Source: an uncultured Oscillospiraceae bacterium
GTDB lineage: Bacteria > Bacillota > Clostridia > Oscillospirales > Acutalibacteraceae
Direction of reading: 5' to 3'
DNA length: 12,781 nucleotides
Assembly: GCA_958354085.1 (NCBI GenBank)
Contig: CATWUX010000055.1
Span: 1 to 12,781, forward strand
A model generated the notes under the pieces. That model saw only the letters and a program-made list of their open reading frames with translations, was not told the origin of the DNA and searched no databases. This document shows positions 1 through 6,232 of this stretch, piece by piece (the first letter of the stretch is position 1; every line of letters starts with the position of its first letter). A program made the translations under genes and the position numbers.

Positions 1-462
1 CAGCTGGGAGCGGTTTTCGCATGTGAGCACGAACAAAACGTGCGCCGGCGGTTCTTCGAGGATCTTCAGCAGCGCATTCTGCGCCTGCTCGGTCATCGCG
101 TTCGCGCCGGCGAGAATCAGTACCCGGCGGGGCGATTCGTTGGGCAAAACATAGGTGCTGCCGCGCAGCTGCCGCACGACGTCGATATGGAACGAACGCG
201 CCGCGCCGTCTCCGCCGACTTCTTCAATATCGGGATGCGAGCCGGCCGCCGCCTTGATACAGGCGGGGCAGACGCCGCAGGGGCGCTGCGCCGGCTGCTG
301 TGCGCGGCAGACCGCCGCTTTGGCGACCAGCCGCGCTAATGTCCGCCGGCCGCTGCCGGGCGGACCTTCAATCAGCAGCGCGTGTGGAAAGCGGTCGGCG
401 TCGATGTCCGCCGCCAACCGCCGCTTGGTATGGTCGTTGCCCGTCAATCCGTGAAACTGCAT
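1..462 (-). CDS. holB: DNA polymerase III subunit delta-prime (partial, C-terminus off the left edge)
   Basis: This is the clamp-loader subunit that helps open and place the beta sliding clamp on DNA. I read 154 codons from ATG at 462; the reading frame is open to base 1. Visible features are a P-loop-like GPPGSGRRT (residues 33-41) in which the usual lysine is arginine, a zinc-binding cysteine set C52, C62, C65, C68 (CX9CX2CX2C, typical of gamma/delta-prime subunits), and the family motif NALLKILEEPP (129-139). The lost P-loop lysine suggests it does not bind ATP productively, as is known for E. coli delta-prime. An AGGA box lies about 7 nt before the start. It follows darA by 16 nt and is probably co-transcribed with it, matching the yaaQ-holB linkage in Bacillus. 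The identity is well supported; only the N-terminal half is visible. Confidence 0.93.
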   Translation of the reverse strand, partial: MQFHGLTGNDHTKRRLAADIDADRFPHALLIEGPPGSGRRTLARLVAKAAVCRAQQPAQRPCGVCPACIKAAAGSHPDIEEVGGDGAARSFHIDVVRQLRGSTYVLPNESPRRVLILAGANAMTEQAQNALLKILEEPPAHVLFVLTCENRSQL

Positions 463-478
463 AGCGTGTTCCTATCTT

Positions 479-799
479 TTACAGCTTTTCGTAACGCTCG
501 ATGTCGGTCACAAACACCGTTGCGCCGCCGACGGTGACTTCCATCGGGAAAGACGCATAGGTGGAGGTGCCATAGGTGGTGCTGGGCACCATCTGCGAAC
601 GCTTTTTGCTGTGCTTTTCAATAATGGAGATGACTTCGTCAACACGGCTGTCGTCGGTCCCCATCAGGAAAGTGGTGTTCCCGGCCATCAGAAACCCGCC
701 GGTGGTGGCCAGCTTGGTGACGCCAAAGCCGGCACGGGTCAGGGCGGACGAAACGGAACCGCTGTCGTCCTTGTTGACGATGGCAAAAATCAGTTTCAT
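479..799 (-). CDS. darA: cyclic-di-AMP receptor DarA / PII-like YaaQ family
   Basis: This is a PII-like trimeric signalling protein; family members (DarA/PstA/YaaQ) bind cyclic-di-AMP, but the downstream targets are poorly known. The protein is 106 residues from ATG at 799, close to the usual ~109. It has the family N-terminus MKLIFAIVNKDDSGSVSSAL, then the GFGVTKLATTGGFLMAGNTTFLMG region, in which the G-x-T-rich strands and the R-V-D-E-V-I-I segment are typical of the family. The chosen start has a GGGGG box about 7 nt upstream; an in-frame ATG 11 codons earlier (832) lies in the leader and lacks a good site. It has its own promoter (874-902) and precedes holB by 16 nt. Identification is by strong resemblance to the family; ligand binding is inferred from it. 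Confidence 0.92.
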   Translation of the reverse strand: MKLIFAIVNKDDSGSVSSALTRAGFGVTKLATTGGFLMAGNTTFLMGTDDSRVDEVISIIEKHSKKRSQMVPSTTYGTSTYASFPMEVTVGGATVFVTDIERYEKL

Positions 800-823
800 A
801 GAAATCCCCCATTTCTCTATTAT

Positions 824-841
824 AAACGGCAAACGCCGTTT
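824..841 (-). promoter_or_regulatory. hairpin in the darA leader
   Basis: A perfect inverted repeat, AAACGGC-GTTT-GCCGTTT (7-bp stem, 4-nt loop), lies in the untranslated leader about 25 nt before the darA start. It is not followed by a T run, so it is not a terminator. It may affect mRNA stability or be an operator; the function is unknown. Confidence 0.4.
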
Positions 842-873
842 CTTTCCTTGCGGCAGAGCTTCTAATCTTCTTT

Positions 874-902
874 ATTATAACGCATTTTGGCGGGGGATAC
901 AA
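874..902 (-). promoter_or_regulatory. SigA-type promoter for darA-holB
   Basis: On the minus strand there is a -35 TTGTAT (902-897) and a perfect -10 TATAAT (879-874) separated by 17 nt, the ideal spacing. Transcription would start near 867, giving a leader of about 68 nt before darA. It lies in the only AT-rich gap between DUF554 and darA. Confidence 0.8.
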
Positions 903-915
903 GAAATTTATGCGC

Positions 916-932
916 AACGGCACAAAAAGCTC
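916..932 (+). repeat. 17-nt direct repeat, copy 1
   Basis: AACGGCACAAAAAGCTC occurs here, directly after the DUF554 stop codon, and again exactly at 6191-6207 after the FakA-like gene. Both copies lie in the same orientation on the plus strand, in intergenic DNA at the end of a gene group. An exact 17-nt match is unlikely by chance in a window this size, but no function can be read from it. Confidence 0.5.
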
Positions 933-933
933 T

Positions 934-1641
934 TTAGCCCATACCAAGCAGTGGGAGCAGAAGATGATAGACGAGCGGAAGAAAGACCGCCGGGATGTAG
1001 TTGACCACCTTGATATCGGTGCATTTAAGTTGATTGAGCGCGATCGCGACGATCAAAAGCGAGCCGGCCGCGGTCATGTCCGCGATGGCGGCGGAGGAGA
1101 GCAGCGGCGCGAGCGCACCGGCAGACAGGGCGATCGTACCCTGATACAGCAACACCGGTACGGCGGAAAAGGCAACGCCCGCGCCCAGCGTGGAGGCGAG
1201 CGACAGCGCCATCACGCCGTCCAGCACGGATTTTGTGAACAGCATTTCGTGATCGCCGCGCAGGCCGCTGTTAAGCGAGCCGACGATTGCCATGGCGCCG
1301 ACGCAGAACAGCAGGCTGGCCGATACAAAGCCTTGGGCAAAGCTGCCGTCCGCCGCCCCTTTTTGCACACGCCGTTCGAGTGCGCCGCCCATGCGGTCAA
1401 GCAGGCTGTCCAGCTTCAGCAGCGTGCCGAGCAGTCCGCCGATGGCAATCGAAAGAACGATCAGCAGGGTAGTCTCGCCCTCAAAAAGTCCGCGCACGCC
1501 GACAAACAGCACGCACAGCCCCATACCGTTGACTAACGCGCTGCGCAGCCGCTCCGGAATACCGCGTTTAAAGACGATGCCCAGTCCGCTGCCCAGCAGA
1601 ATGGCAAAGAAATTCACCAGTGTTCCCCATAAAGCGCTCAT
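934..1641 (-). CDS. DUF554 family integral membrane protein (YdfK/YqgA-like)
   Basis: This is a 235-residue polytopic membrane protein of the DUF554 family, whose function is not established (transport is suspected). The N-terminus MSALWGTLVNFFAILLGSGLGIVFKRG is characteristic, followed by several hydrophobic segments: about 5-25, 36-55, 58-75, 105-122, 138-170, 182-205 and 215-233. A conserved-looking loop with FCVGAMAIVGSLNSGLRGD (about 111-129) is typical of the family. The start ATG at 1641 overlaps the stop of the upstream decarboxylase by 4 nt (ATGA), so translation is probably coupled; an AGGTGG box is 4-5 nt upstream. I cannot tell from the sequence whether it carries a substrate related to the decarboxylase, but the coupling makes that a reasonable guess. 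Confidence 0.88.
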   Translation of the reverse strand: MSALWGTLVNFFAILLGSGLGIVFKRGIPERLRSALVNGMGLCVLFVGVRGLFEGETTLLIVLSIAIGGLLGTLLKLDSLLDRMGGALERRVQKGAADGSFAQGFVSASLLFCVGAMAIVGSLNSGLRGDHEMLFTKSVLDGVMALSLASTLGAGVAFSAVPVLLYQGTIALSAGALAPLLSSAAIADMTAAGSLLIVAIALNQLKCTDIKVVNYIPAVFLPLVYHLLLPLLGMG

Positions 1642-2996
1642 ACGGCCACCTCGGCTGTCACAATCAGCCGGTCATAGCCGCGTTCCTGCAGCCACATGGC
1701 GGTTGCCGCGTCTACCACCTCGCCCGGAACAATGGCTGCCACGCCGGGCGGGCAGGGGCAGACACTGCGCGCCGCGATGCGGCCGACGCAATGGGCGGTG
1801 GGCAGCTCCTCGAATGGGCGCAGCAAGGCTTCGCGCGGCGATAAGGCGCGGCGGGGGTGCTCCGCGCGCAGCATGGCGGAAAAGGCAGGGGCGCCGGTTG
1901 CCGCCGGCATGGCTTTGGTTCCCGCTTCCAGTGCCGCACGCAGGCGTTCCCGTTCTTCCTCCGTGTTGAAGGGGGTGAGGATGAACACGATATAACGGCT
2001 GTCCGCGTATTCCGACTCGCAGCCCTGCGCACGGAAAAAGTCCGCTGCGGCTACGCCGTCTCCCCGGCAAACCTCCAGTGTCAGCCGGGCGGGATCGCGC
2101 AGGAGCGGGGCGCAGCCGGTGAAGGCCGGCTGTATCCAGCCGCTTTCCTGCGCCGCCTGATTCAGGGACGCGACGGCCTGTGCAGTGGCACGATAGGCGG
2201 CGACACCCTCCCGCTGCCACCAATCGCGCGCCAGATCCAGCGAAACCAGCGTCGGGTAAGCGGGAGAAGTAGAGCCGAACAGCGCCATGGCGGCTTTCGC
2301 GGCGGCAGCGGAAAAAAGCCGGGCCGCGCGTTCATTCAAATGCAGGAAAGCGCCGCCGGTGAGCACCGGCAGCGTTTTATGCGCGGAGTCCGCCGTCATA
2401 TCCGCGCCCAGTGCCAGCGGGTGGCGCTCAAACGCCCCCAGATGACTGCCGTGGGCGTTGTCGACGAGCAGCAGCGCGCCGGCGGCATGACAAACCGCGG
2501 CGATCGCCGCCACGTCGCAAAGGTTGCCGTAATAGTCCGGACTGGTGATGTATACGGCTTGTATATGCGGATGCGCGTTCAACGCTTCGGACACATCGGC
2601 GGCGGTTGGTTGTATGTCTGTCGGCCACAGCCATTCCACCTCCAAGCCCAGCAGGGCGGCGGCGTGGACGGCGCTGCGGTGGGAATTGCGCGCCATCAGT
2701 ACGCGCCCGCCGGCTCCGGCGCCGAGCAGAAGCATCGTCTGGATGCACAGGGTGCAGCCGCCGCCGCTGAACAGCGTGCGCGCTGCGCCGAAGGCTTGCG
2801 CCGCCAGCCGTTCCGCGTCCTCGATCATGTCGCCGCCGTCGTACAGGCTGCCGGTGTCAGGCAGTTCGGTCAGGTCGTGCTCCGGAAGGGAGAGAAAATC
2901 CAGCGGGGCGGCGTGGCCCTTATGGCCGGGTGTGTGAAAGGACGCCTTGTTCTGTGCGGTATGTGCAAAAACGGCGTCGGCAAGGGGGGTGGGCAT
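1638..2996 (-). CDS. PLP-dependent Orn/Lys/Arg decarboxylase family protein (YaaO/SpeA-like)
   Basis: This is a 452-residue fold-type-I PLP enzyme of the ornithine/lysine/arginine decarboxylase family, which makes diamines or agmatine. Visible motifs are HTPGHKG (residues 21-27), DLTELPDTGSLYDGGDMI (41-58) in place of the usual D-x-TEL..LDDLH, the cofactor-binding DNAHGSHLG (179-187) with Asp179 for the pyridine nitrogen, and SAHKTLP with the PLP lysine at K207. The C-terminal CPCPPGVAAIVPGE segment (about 416-429) is also typical. All key residues appear present, so it should be active; the exact amino acid cannot be told from sequence. The gene starts 50 nt after the racemase-like gene and overlaps DUF554 by 4 nt, so the three probably form an operon. 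In Bacillus, yaaO lies close to yaaQ and holB, matching this locus. The start at 2996 has only a weak AAGG box about 11 nt upstream. Confidence 0.9.
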   Translation of the reverse strand: MPTPLADAVFAHTAQNKASFHTPGHKGHAAPLDFLSLPEHDLTELPDTGSLYDGGDMIEDAERLAAQAFGAARTLFSGGGCTLCIQTMLLLGAGAGGRVLMARNSHRSAVHAAALLGLEVEWLWPTDIQPTAADVSEALNAHPHIQAVYITSPDYYGNLCDVAAIAAVCHAAGALLLVDNAHGSHLGAFERHPLALGADMTADSAHKTLPVLTGGAFLHLNERAARLFSAAAAKAAMALFGSTSPAYPTLVSLDLARDWWQREGVAAYRATAQAVASLNQAAQESGWIQPAFTGCAPLLRDPARLTLEVCRGDGVAAADFFRAQGCESEYADSRYIVFILTPFNTEEERERLRAALEAGTKAMPAATGAPAFSAMLRAEHPRRALSPREALLRPFEELPTAHCVGRIAARSVCPCPPGVAAIVPGEVVDAATAMWLQERGYDRLIVTAEVAV

Positions 2997-2999
2997 AAA

Positions 3000-3015
3000 G
3001 AAAGAGCCTTCTTTC
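3000..3015 (-). promoter_or_regulatory. small hairpin over the decarboxylase ribosome binding site
   Basis: In the mRNA sense, GAAAGA-AGGC-TCTTTC forms a perfect 6-bp stem with a 4-nt loop that ends 3 nt before the ATG at 2996. The only Shine-Dalgarno-like bases (AAGG) are in the loop and at its edge. It might tune translation. It is short, so this is only a possibility. Confidence 0.25.
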
Positions 3016-3046
3016 CGGTAAAATCAAGAGGTACGGCGGGTTGAAA

Positions 3047-4093
3047 TCAGCCGACAAATTCCCGCCGGGTCATGGCGTTCACGCGCAGCGGATCCACATC
3101 AAAGGCAACGATCTCGCCCGGTGCGCAGTCGATATCGGTCACATCGACCGTCAGCGCGGTCAAGCCGACTCGTCCGATGACAGCGGCTTTTTTGCCGCCG
3201 ATCTCGCACCACTGCCGTTTGCCGAACCAGCGGCTCCGGGAGGGGTTCTCCGTAAACAGCCCGTCTGCCTGTCCGGCCGGGACAACCGCCACGCGGGTCG
3301 CGCGCCGAACCTTTCGCTGCGCGTCGTCACCGACGGTGCTGTCCGCGACCAGCCATTTGATGTCGCAGATCTCGGAAATGCAACGCCCGACCTTCCGCAA
3401 ACCATGCTTTTCCTTGAGCGGCCCGCGGCCGAAAAGGTCGGCGCCGGCGCGCACCGCTCCCAACTTCATGGAGGGGCAGAGCTGCCCTTGGGCGCAGTCC
3501 GCCATATGCGTCAGGCCGGTGCGCAGTCCTTCGCGTTCAATGGCGGTCAGTACGCGCTGGAAATCCTTGACCTGCTGAAGGCGCGTGGCTTCTTTTGCTC
3601 GCCGGTTGTGAGGGAGAATGGTGAACACACCGGTTAACTCGACATTGTCCAGGTGCTTGAGCGTTTGTGCGGCTTTTGCGGCGTCCTGCGGCGCAAATCC
3701 GAAACGCCCCATGCCAAAATCAAAGCACAGCTGTACGCGCGCCCGGGTGCGCAGCTTGCGGCTGAGCGAGCTCATGAGAACTGCGCTGTCATTGGAGCCG
3801 ATCGCGGCGATGATGTCCAGCTTGAGGATCGTTTCAATATCTGCTTCGTCGGCATAGGGGGTCAGCAGCAGAATGTCCAGCCCGCGTACCGCCTCGGCGA
3901 TTCGCTGCGCTTCCTCCAGTCGGGAGACCGCGATCGTTTTGATGCCCTCGCTTGCCAACAGCTGGGCGACTGCCACGTCGCCAAAGCCGTAGGCGTTCGC
4001 TTCCAAAAGAGGCAGCACAGGCGTGCTGCCCGCTTGCTTTTGTAAAATACGGTAGTTGGAAAGGATTCGTTCCTTTTGTACCAGCAGTGTCAT
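3047..4093 (-). CDS. alanine racemase-like protein lacking catalytic residues (probable pseudoenzyme)
   Basis: This 348-residue protein has the layout of alanine racemase (PLP barrel plus C-terminal beta domain) and near-usual length. Recognisable landmarks are NYRIL near the start, EANAYGFGD (31-39), DFGMGRFGF (125-133), VRAGADLFG (214-222), VPAGQADG (271-278) and VIGRV...VDVTD (305-320). The key residues are changed: the PLP lysine of the K-A-D/N-A-Y-G motif is Glu31, the catalytic tyrosine of GYADG is Gln275, the C-M-D-Q stretch after GRV is G-L-T-A, and the carbamylated lysine before D-x-GMGR is Cys123. The arginine of GMGR and the histidine near 196 remain. The frame is intact and in operon with two maintained genes, so it looks like a retained non-racemase. 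I prefer ATG 4093 (AAAGGTG about 11 nt upstream, matching the family N-terminus) over ATG 4117. The role is unknown. Confidence 0.85.
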   Translation of the reverse strand: MTLLVQKERILSNYRILQKQAGSTPVLPLLEANAYGFGDVAVAQLLASEGIKTIAVSRLEEAQRIAEAVRGLDILLLTPYADEADIETILKLDIIAAIGSNDSAVLMSSLSRKLRTRARVQLCFDFGMGRFGFAPQDAAKAAQTLKHLDNVELTGVFTILPHNRRAKEATRLQQVKDFQRVLTAIEREGLRTGLTHMADCAQGQLCPSMKLGAVRAGADLFGRGPLKEKHGLRKVGRCISEICDIKWLVADSTVGDDAQRKVRRATRVAVVPAGQADGLFTENPSRSRWFGKRQWCEIGGKKAAVIGRVGLTALTVDVTDIDCAPGEIVAFDVDPLRVNAMTRREFVG

Positions 4094-4139
4094 GAGCGTA
4101 CACGCACCTTTCGACATTTTCCGGCAATGCTATATCTCC

Positions 4140-4169
4140 AGTATAATATAGATCGCCCCTGTTTGTAAA
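4140..4169 (-). promoter_or_regulatory. probable SigA promoter for the racemase-like operon
   Basis: On the minus strand there is a -35 TTTACA (4169-4164) and a -10 TATACT (4145-4140), each 5/6 to consensus, with an 18-nt spacer. The start would lie near 4133, about 40 nt before the preferred ATG at 4093. It is divergent from the coaX promoter. Confidence 0.6.
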
Positions 4170-4206
4170 GCCTGCACCCGCGGTCTGCAAAAATTTTCGG
4201 CATGGC

Positions 4207-4236
4207 TTGCATGAAATGTCCGGCTTATGCTATAAT
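4207..4236 (+). promoter_or_regulatory. probable SigA promoter for coaX, with extended -10
   Basis: There is a -35 TTGCAT (4207-4212), an 18-nt spacer and a perfect -10 TATAAT (4231-4236) preceded by TGC, which makes an extended -10 element. Transcription would start near 4243, about 60 nt before coaX. About 37 bp separate it from the -35 of the divergent racemase-like promoter, so a regulator bound between them could affect both. Confidence 0.7.
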
Positions 4237-4302
4237 AGACTTTATAAAAGCCGTTTGGATACACAAAGGGCGAACAACCGTCGGAAAGAAGGAACCATGA
4301 CC

Positions 4303-5070
4303 ATGCTGCTGGTTTTAGATATGGGCAATACCAATATTACCATCGGGGCGTTTGACGGCGAAACACTGCTGTTTGAATCGCGTGTGGCGACGGATCATAC
4401 CAAGATGGAGGATCAGTACGCGGTGGAATTTCACGATATTTTCCGCCTGTATGGTATCCACCCGCAGGAGTTTGAGGGCGCGATCATCAGCTCGGTCGTG
4501 CCGTCGCTGGACGCGGCCATTCGCCGCGCAGTGGAAAAGGTAACCGGCGTTTCACCGCTGTTTGTCGGTCCCGGCACAAAAACCGGCATCAATATCCGCA
4601 TCGATAACCCGGCGCAGCTGGGCGCGGATCTGCTGGTCGGCGCTGTGGCGGCGGTCGCGCAGTATGGCGCGCCCTGCATTATATGGGATCTCGGAACGGC
4701 AACCACGGTATCGGTTGTGGATCAGACCGGCGCTTTTCGCGGCGGCGCGATCCTGCCGGGCGTCGTCACCTCGTTCGATTCGCTGATCACACGCGCTTCG
4801 CTGCTGCCGCGTATCCGCATGGAAGCACCGCCCCACGCGATCGGCACGAACACGATTGATTCCATGCAGTCCGGCGCGGTGTATGGGACGGCGGCGGCTC
4901 TGGACGGGATGTGCGACCGGCTGGAGGCGGAGCTGGGCTGTGCCGCTACGATCGTGGCGACCGGCGGATTGGGACGGGAAATCGTGCGGCATTGCCGCCG
5001 GGAGATCCTGTATGACGACCATCTGCTGCTGCTCGGTCTGCGGCTGATTTACGAAAAAAATAAAAAGTGA
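4303..5070 (+). CDS. coaX: type III pantothenate kinase
   Basis: CoaX phosphorylates pantothenate, the first step of coenzyme A synthesis. The 255-residue length fits the family. Landmarks are the N-terminal phosphate-binding loop DMGNTN (residues 6-11), GADLLVGAVAA (107-117) with the expected catalytic Asp109, DLGTATTV (129-136), and GGAILPGV (147-154). I choose ATG 4303, which gives the usual family N-terminus MLLVLDMGNTN and lies 9 nt after AAGGA. The ATG at 4297 is only 3 nt from that site. The neighbours agree: the next gene encodes a vitamin-type ECF S component, so uptake and trapping of pantothenate are probably linked. Type III enzymes are known to be insensitive to CoA feedback and to need a monovalent cation; nothing in the sequence departs from that. 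Confidence 0.95.
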   Translation: MLLVLDMGNTNITIGAFDGETLLFESRVATDHTKMEDQYAVEFHDIFRLYGIHPQEFEGAIISSVVPSLDAAIRRAVEKVTGVSPLFVGPGTKTGINIRIDNPAQLGADLLVGAVAAVAQYGAPCIIWDLGTATTVSVVDQTGAFRGGAILPGVVTSFDSLITRASLLPRIRMEAPPHAIGTNTIDSMQSGAVYGTAAALDGMCDRLEAELGCAATIVATGGLGREIVRHCRREILYDDHLLLLGLRLIYEKNKK

Positions 5071-5223
5071 ATACAATTCCACCAAAAGGAGCCGGCTATC
5101 GGCAAAGCGGCAAAACAGCCCTGTTTGCGTTTTAGCTGTGTTTGTACGCCGGCGTCTTGCGGTGTTTGCATACAAAATTGATGCGTTGTATCCGTTCGGA
5201 ACAACAGCAGGAGGAGAATTGGT
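5071..5223 (+). other. coaX-panT intergenic region with inverted repeats
   Basis: This 153-nt gap holds several small dyads: an AT-rich stem around 5110-5128 followed by TTTT (5130-5133), which could be a weak terminator; a perfect palindrome ACGCCGGCGT (5146-5155); and ATACAA-10 nt-TTGTAT (5170-5191). I see no convincing SigA promoter and recognise no known riboswitch class. The region could act as an attenuator or operator between coaX and the transporter gene, but the evidence is only the repeats. Confidence 0.35.
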
Positions 5224-5874
5224 ATGAAAACAAACGCAACAAAAAACAATCTTTTGCGCATGGTGCAGTTCGCCATGCTGCTGGGCATTGAAGCGGTCTT
5301 TTGCTTCACGGTGCTCGGCTCGCTGCCCATCGGCCCGATGGTGGCCACGCTGGCCATGCTGCCGGTGATTGTGGCGGCGCTTTTGCTCGGCACGGGGGCA
5401 GGCGCGGCGATGGGCTTTTTTGCTGGCTTGTTCAGCTTTATCGTGTGGACGTATATGCCGCCGAATCCGGCGCTTGCATTCGTGTTTACCCCGTTTTATT
5501 CGCTTGGTGAATTTCAGGGCAACGGGTGGAGCCTGGTTATTTGCTTTGTGCCGCGGATTCTGGTCGGCGTGGTGACCGGACTGAGCTATCAGCTGCTCAG
5601 CCGCCTGACCAAAACGTGGCGGCTGAAAAACGCGCTGGTCTATGGTCTGAGCGGCGCGCTGGGCAGTCTGACGAACACGATTCCGGTATTGCTGGGGATC
5701 TATGTATTCTTCGGCCCGCAATATGCGACGGCGAATCAAGTGGCGTATGCGGCGCTGCTGGGGATCATCGGTTTTACGATTGCGACCAACGGTGTGCTGG
5801 AGGCGGTACTGGGCGCGCTGACGGCTTACGGGGTTTGCCCGGCTGTGAAGAAAATGACGGCGCGTATGCGCTGA
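5224..5874 (+). CDS. ECF transporter S component, probably pantothenate-specific (PanT-like)
   Basis: This 216-residue membrane protein is the substrate-binding S subunit of an energy-coupling-factor importer; it would work with a shared EcfA/A'/T module that is not in this window. Hydrophobic segments lie at about 12-30, 35-56, 58-77, 103-123, 136-165 and 176-204, a six-helix layout typical of S components. The early MVQFAMLLGIEAVFCF helix and the LPIGPMVATLAMLPVIVAALLLG stretch, with polar loops between, look like the PanT/FolT-type family. The start has a strong AGGAGGAG box about 6 nt upstream. Substrate is inferred from position: it directly follows pantothenate kinase. Folate or another vitamin cannot be ruled out from sequence alone. 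The next gene begins 28 nt downstream and is probably in the same transcript. Confidence 0.85.
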   Translation: MKTNATKNNLLRMVQFAMLLGIEAVFCFTVLGSLPIGPMVATLAMLPVIVAALLLGTGAGAAMGFFAGLFSFIVWTYMPPNPALAFVFTPFYSLGEFQGNGWSLVICFVPRILVGVVTGLSYQLLSRLTKTWRLKNALVYGLSGALGSLTNTIPVLLGIYVFFGPQYATANQVAYAALLGIIGFTIATNGVLEAVLGALTAYGVCPAVKKMTARMR

Positions 5875-5902
5875 CACGGACGGCTTGGAAAGGGGGAGCA
5901 TG

Positions 5903-6154
5903 ATGCTCGAATATAAATTTGACACGCAGCTGCTCATTGAGGGGCAGAATCTGTCCGAGGATGACGTGCATGACTATATCACGCAGCATATTCCCGGCGA
6001 TTGTTTGCTGGCGGTTGGAGATGAAAGCCTGATCAAGATTCATTTTCACACCAATACCCCGTGGAAGGTTTTGGAATACTGCTCGTCTCTGGGCGACATT
6101 TATGATGTGGTCGTGGAAAATATGGAGCGGCAGGAAAACGGTTTGCACGGATAA
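5903..6154 (+). CDS. stand-alone domain resembling the middle domain of FakA/YloV (DAK-phosphatase-like)
   Basis: This 83-residue protein resembles part of the fatty-acid/dihydroxyacetone-kinase-like protein FakA (YloV). It has DTQLLIEGQNLSEDDV (residues 7-22), then LLAVGDESLIKIHFHTNTP (35-53) and a closing LEYCSSLGDIYDVVVENMERQ, matching the family pattern V-G-D-x-x-x-x-K-V-H-V-H-T...VLE...G...I.I-x-N-M-x-x-Q. Full FakA has an ATP-binding domain before and another domain after this; both are absent here. In FakA this domain carries a zinc site of one Cys and two His; here the histidines remain (H47, H49), while the cysteine position seems to be Asp7. ATG 5900 is an alternative start; a GGGGGAG box favours 5903. 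The function is unknown; it may bind a ligand or partner protein. The identification is by motif recall, without a search. Confidence 0.7.
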   Translation: MLEYKFDTQLLIEGQNLSEDDVHDYITQHIPGDCLLAVGDESLIKIHFHTNTPWKVLEYCSSLGDIYDVVVENMERQENGLHG

Positions 6155-6190
6155 AAGCAGCGGAAAAAAGAAATGCCCCTTAAATGTGCG

Positions 6191-6207
6191 AACGGCACAA
6201 AAAGCTC
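6191..6207 (+). repeat. 17-nt direct repeat, copy 2
   Basis: This is the second exact copy of the sequence at 916-932. Here it forms a weak dyad with the bases before it (TGTGC-GAACG-GCACA). It lies 37 nt after the FakA-like stop and before the operon terminator. Confidence 0.5.
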
Positions 6208-6232
6208 CCCCTACAGGAAAAGTTTGTTTTAG

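Noticed and set aside
819..824. A second perfect TATAAT on the minus strand close to darA
   Set aside because: At 17 nt upstream the sequence is GGAAAG, not -35-like, and the leader hairpin overlaps it. The promoter at 874-902 is far better.
1857..3044. A 395-codon plus-strand frame opposite the decarboxylase
   Set aside because: The minus-strand protein has the PLP lysine and other decarboxylase motifs; the opposite frame shows only Gly/Arg/Gln-rich sequence.
3999..4005. Possibility that the missing racemase lysine is a sequencing error or a decaying gene
   Set aside because: A single error cannot explain the other changed sites (Gln275, G-L-T-A, Cys123), and the frame is full length with no stop or frameshift.
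4552..5937. A 461-codon minus-strand frame opposite coaX and panT
   Set aside because: Composition is rich in Arg, His and Gln without hydrophobic cores, it overlaps two clear genes and spans their intergenic region; it is a shadow frame.
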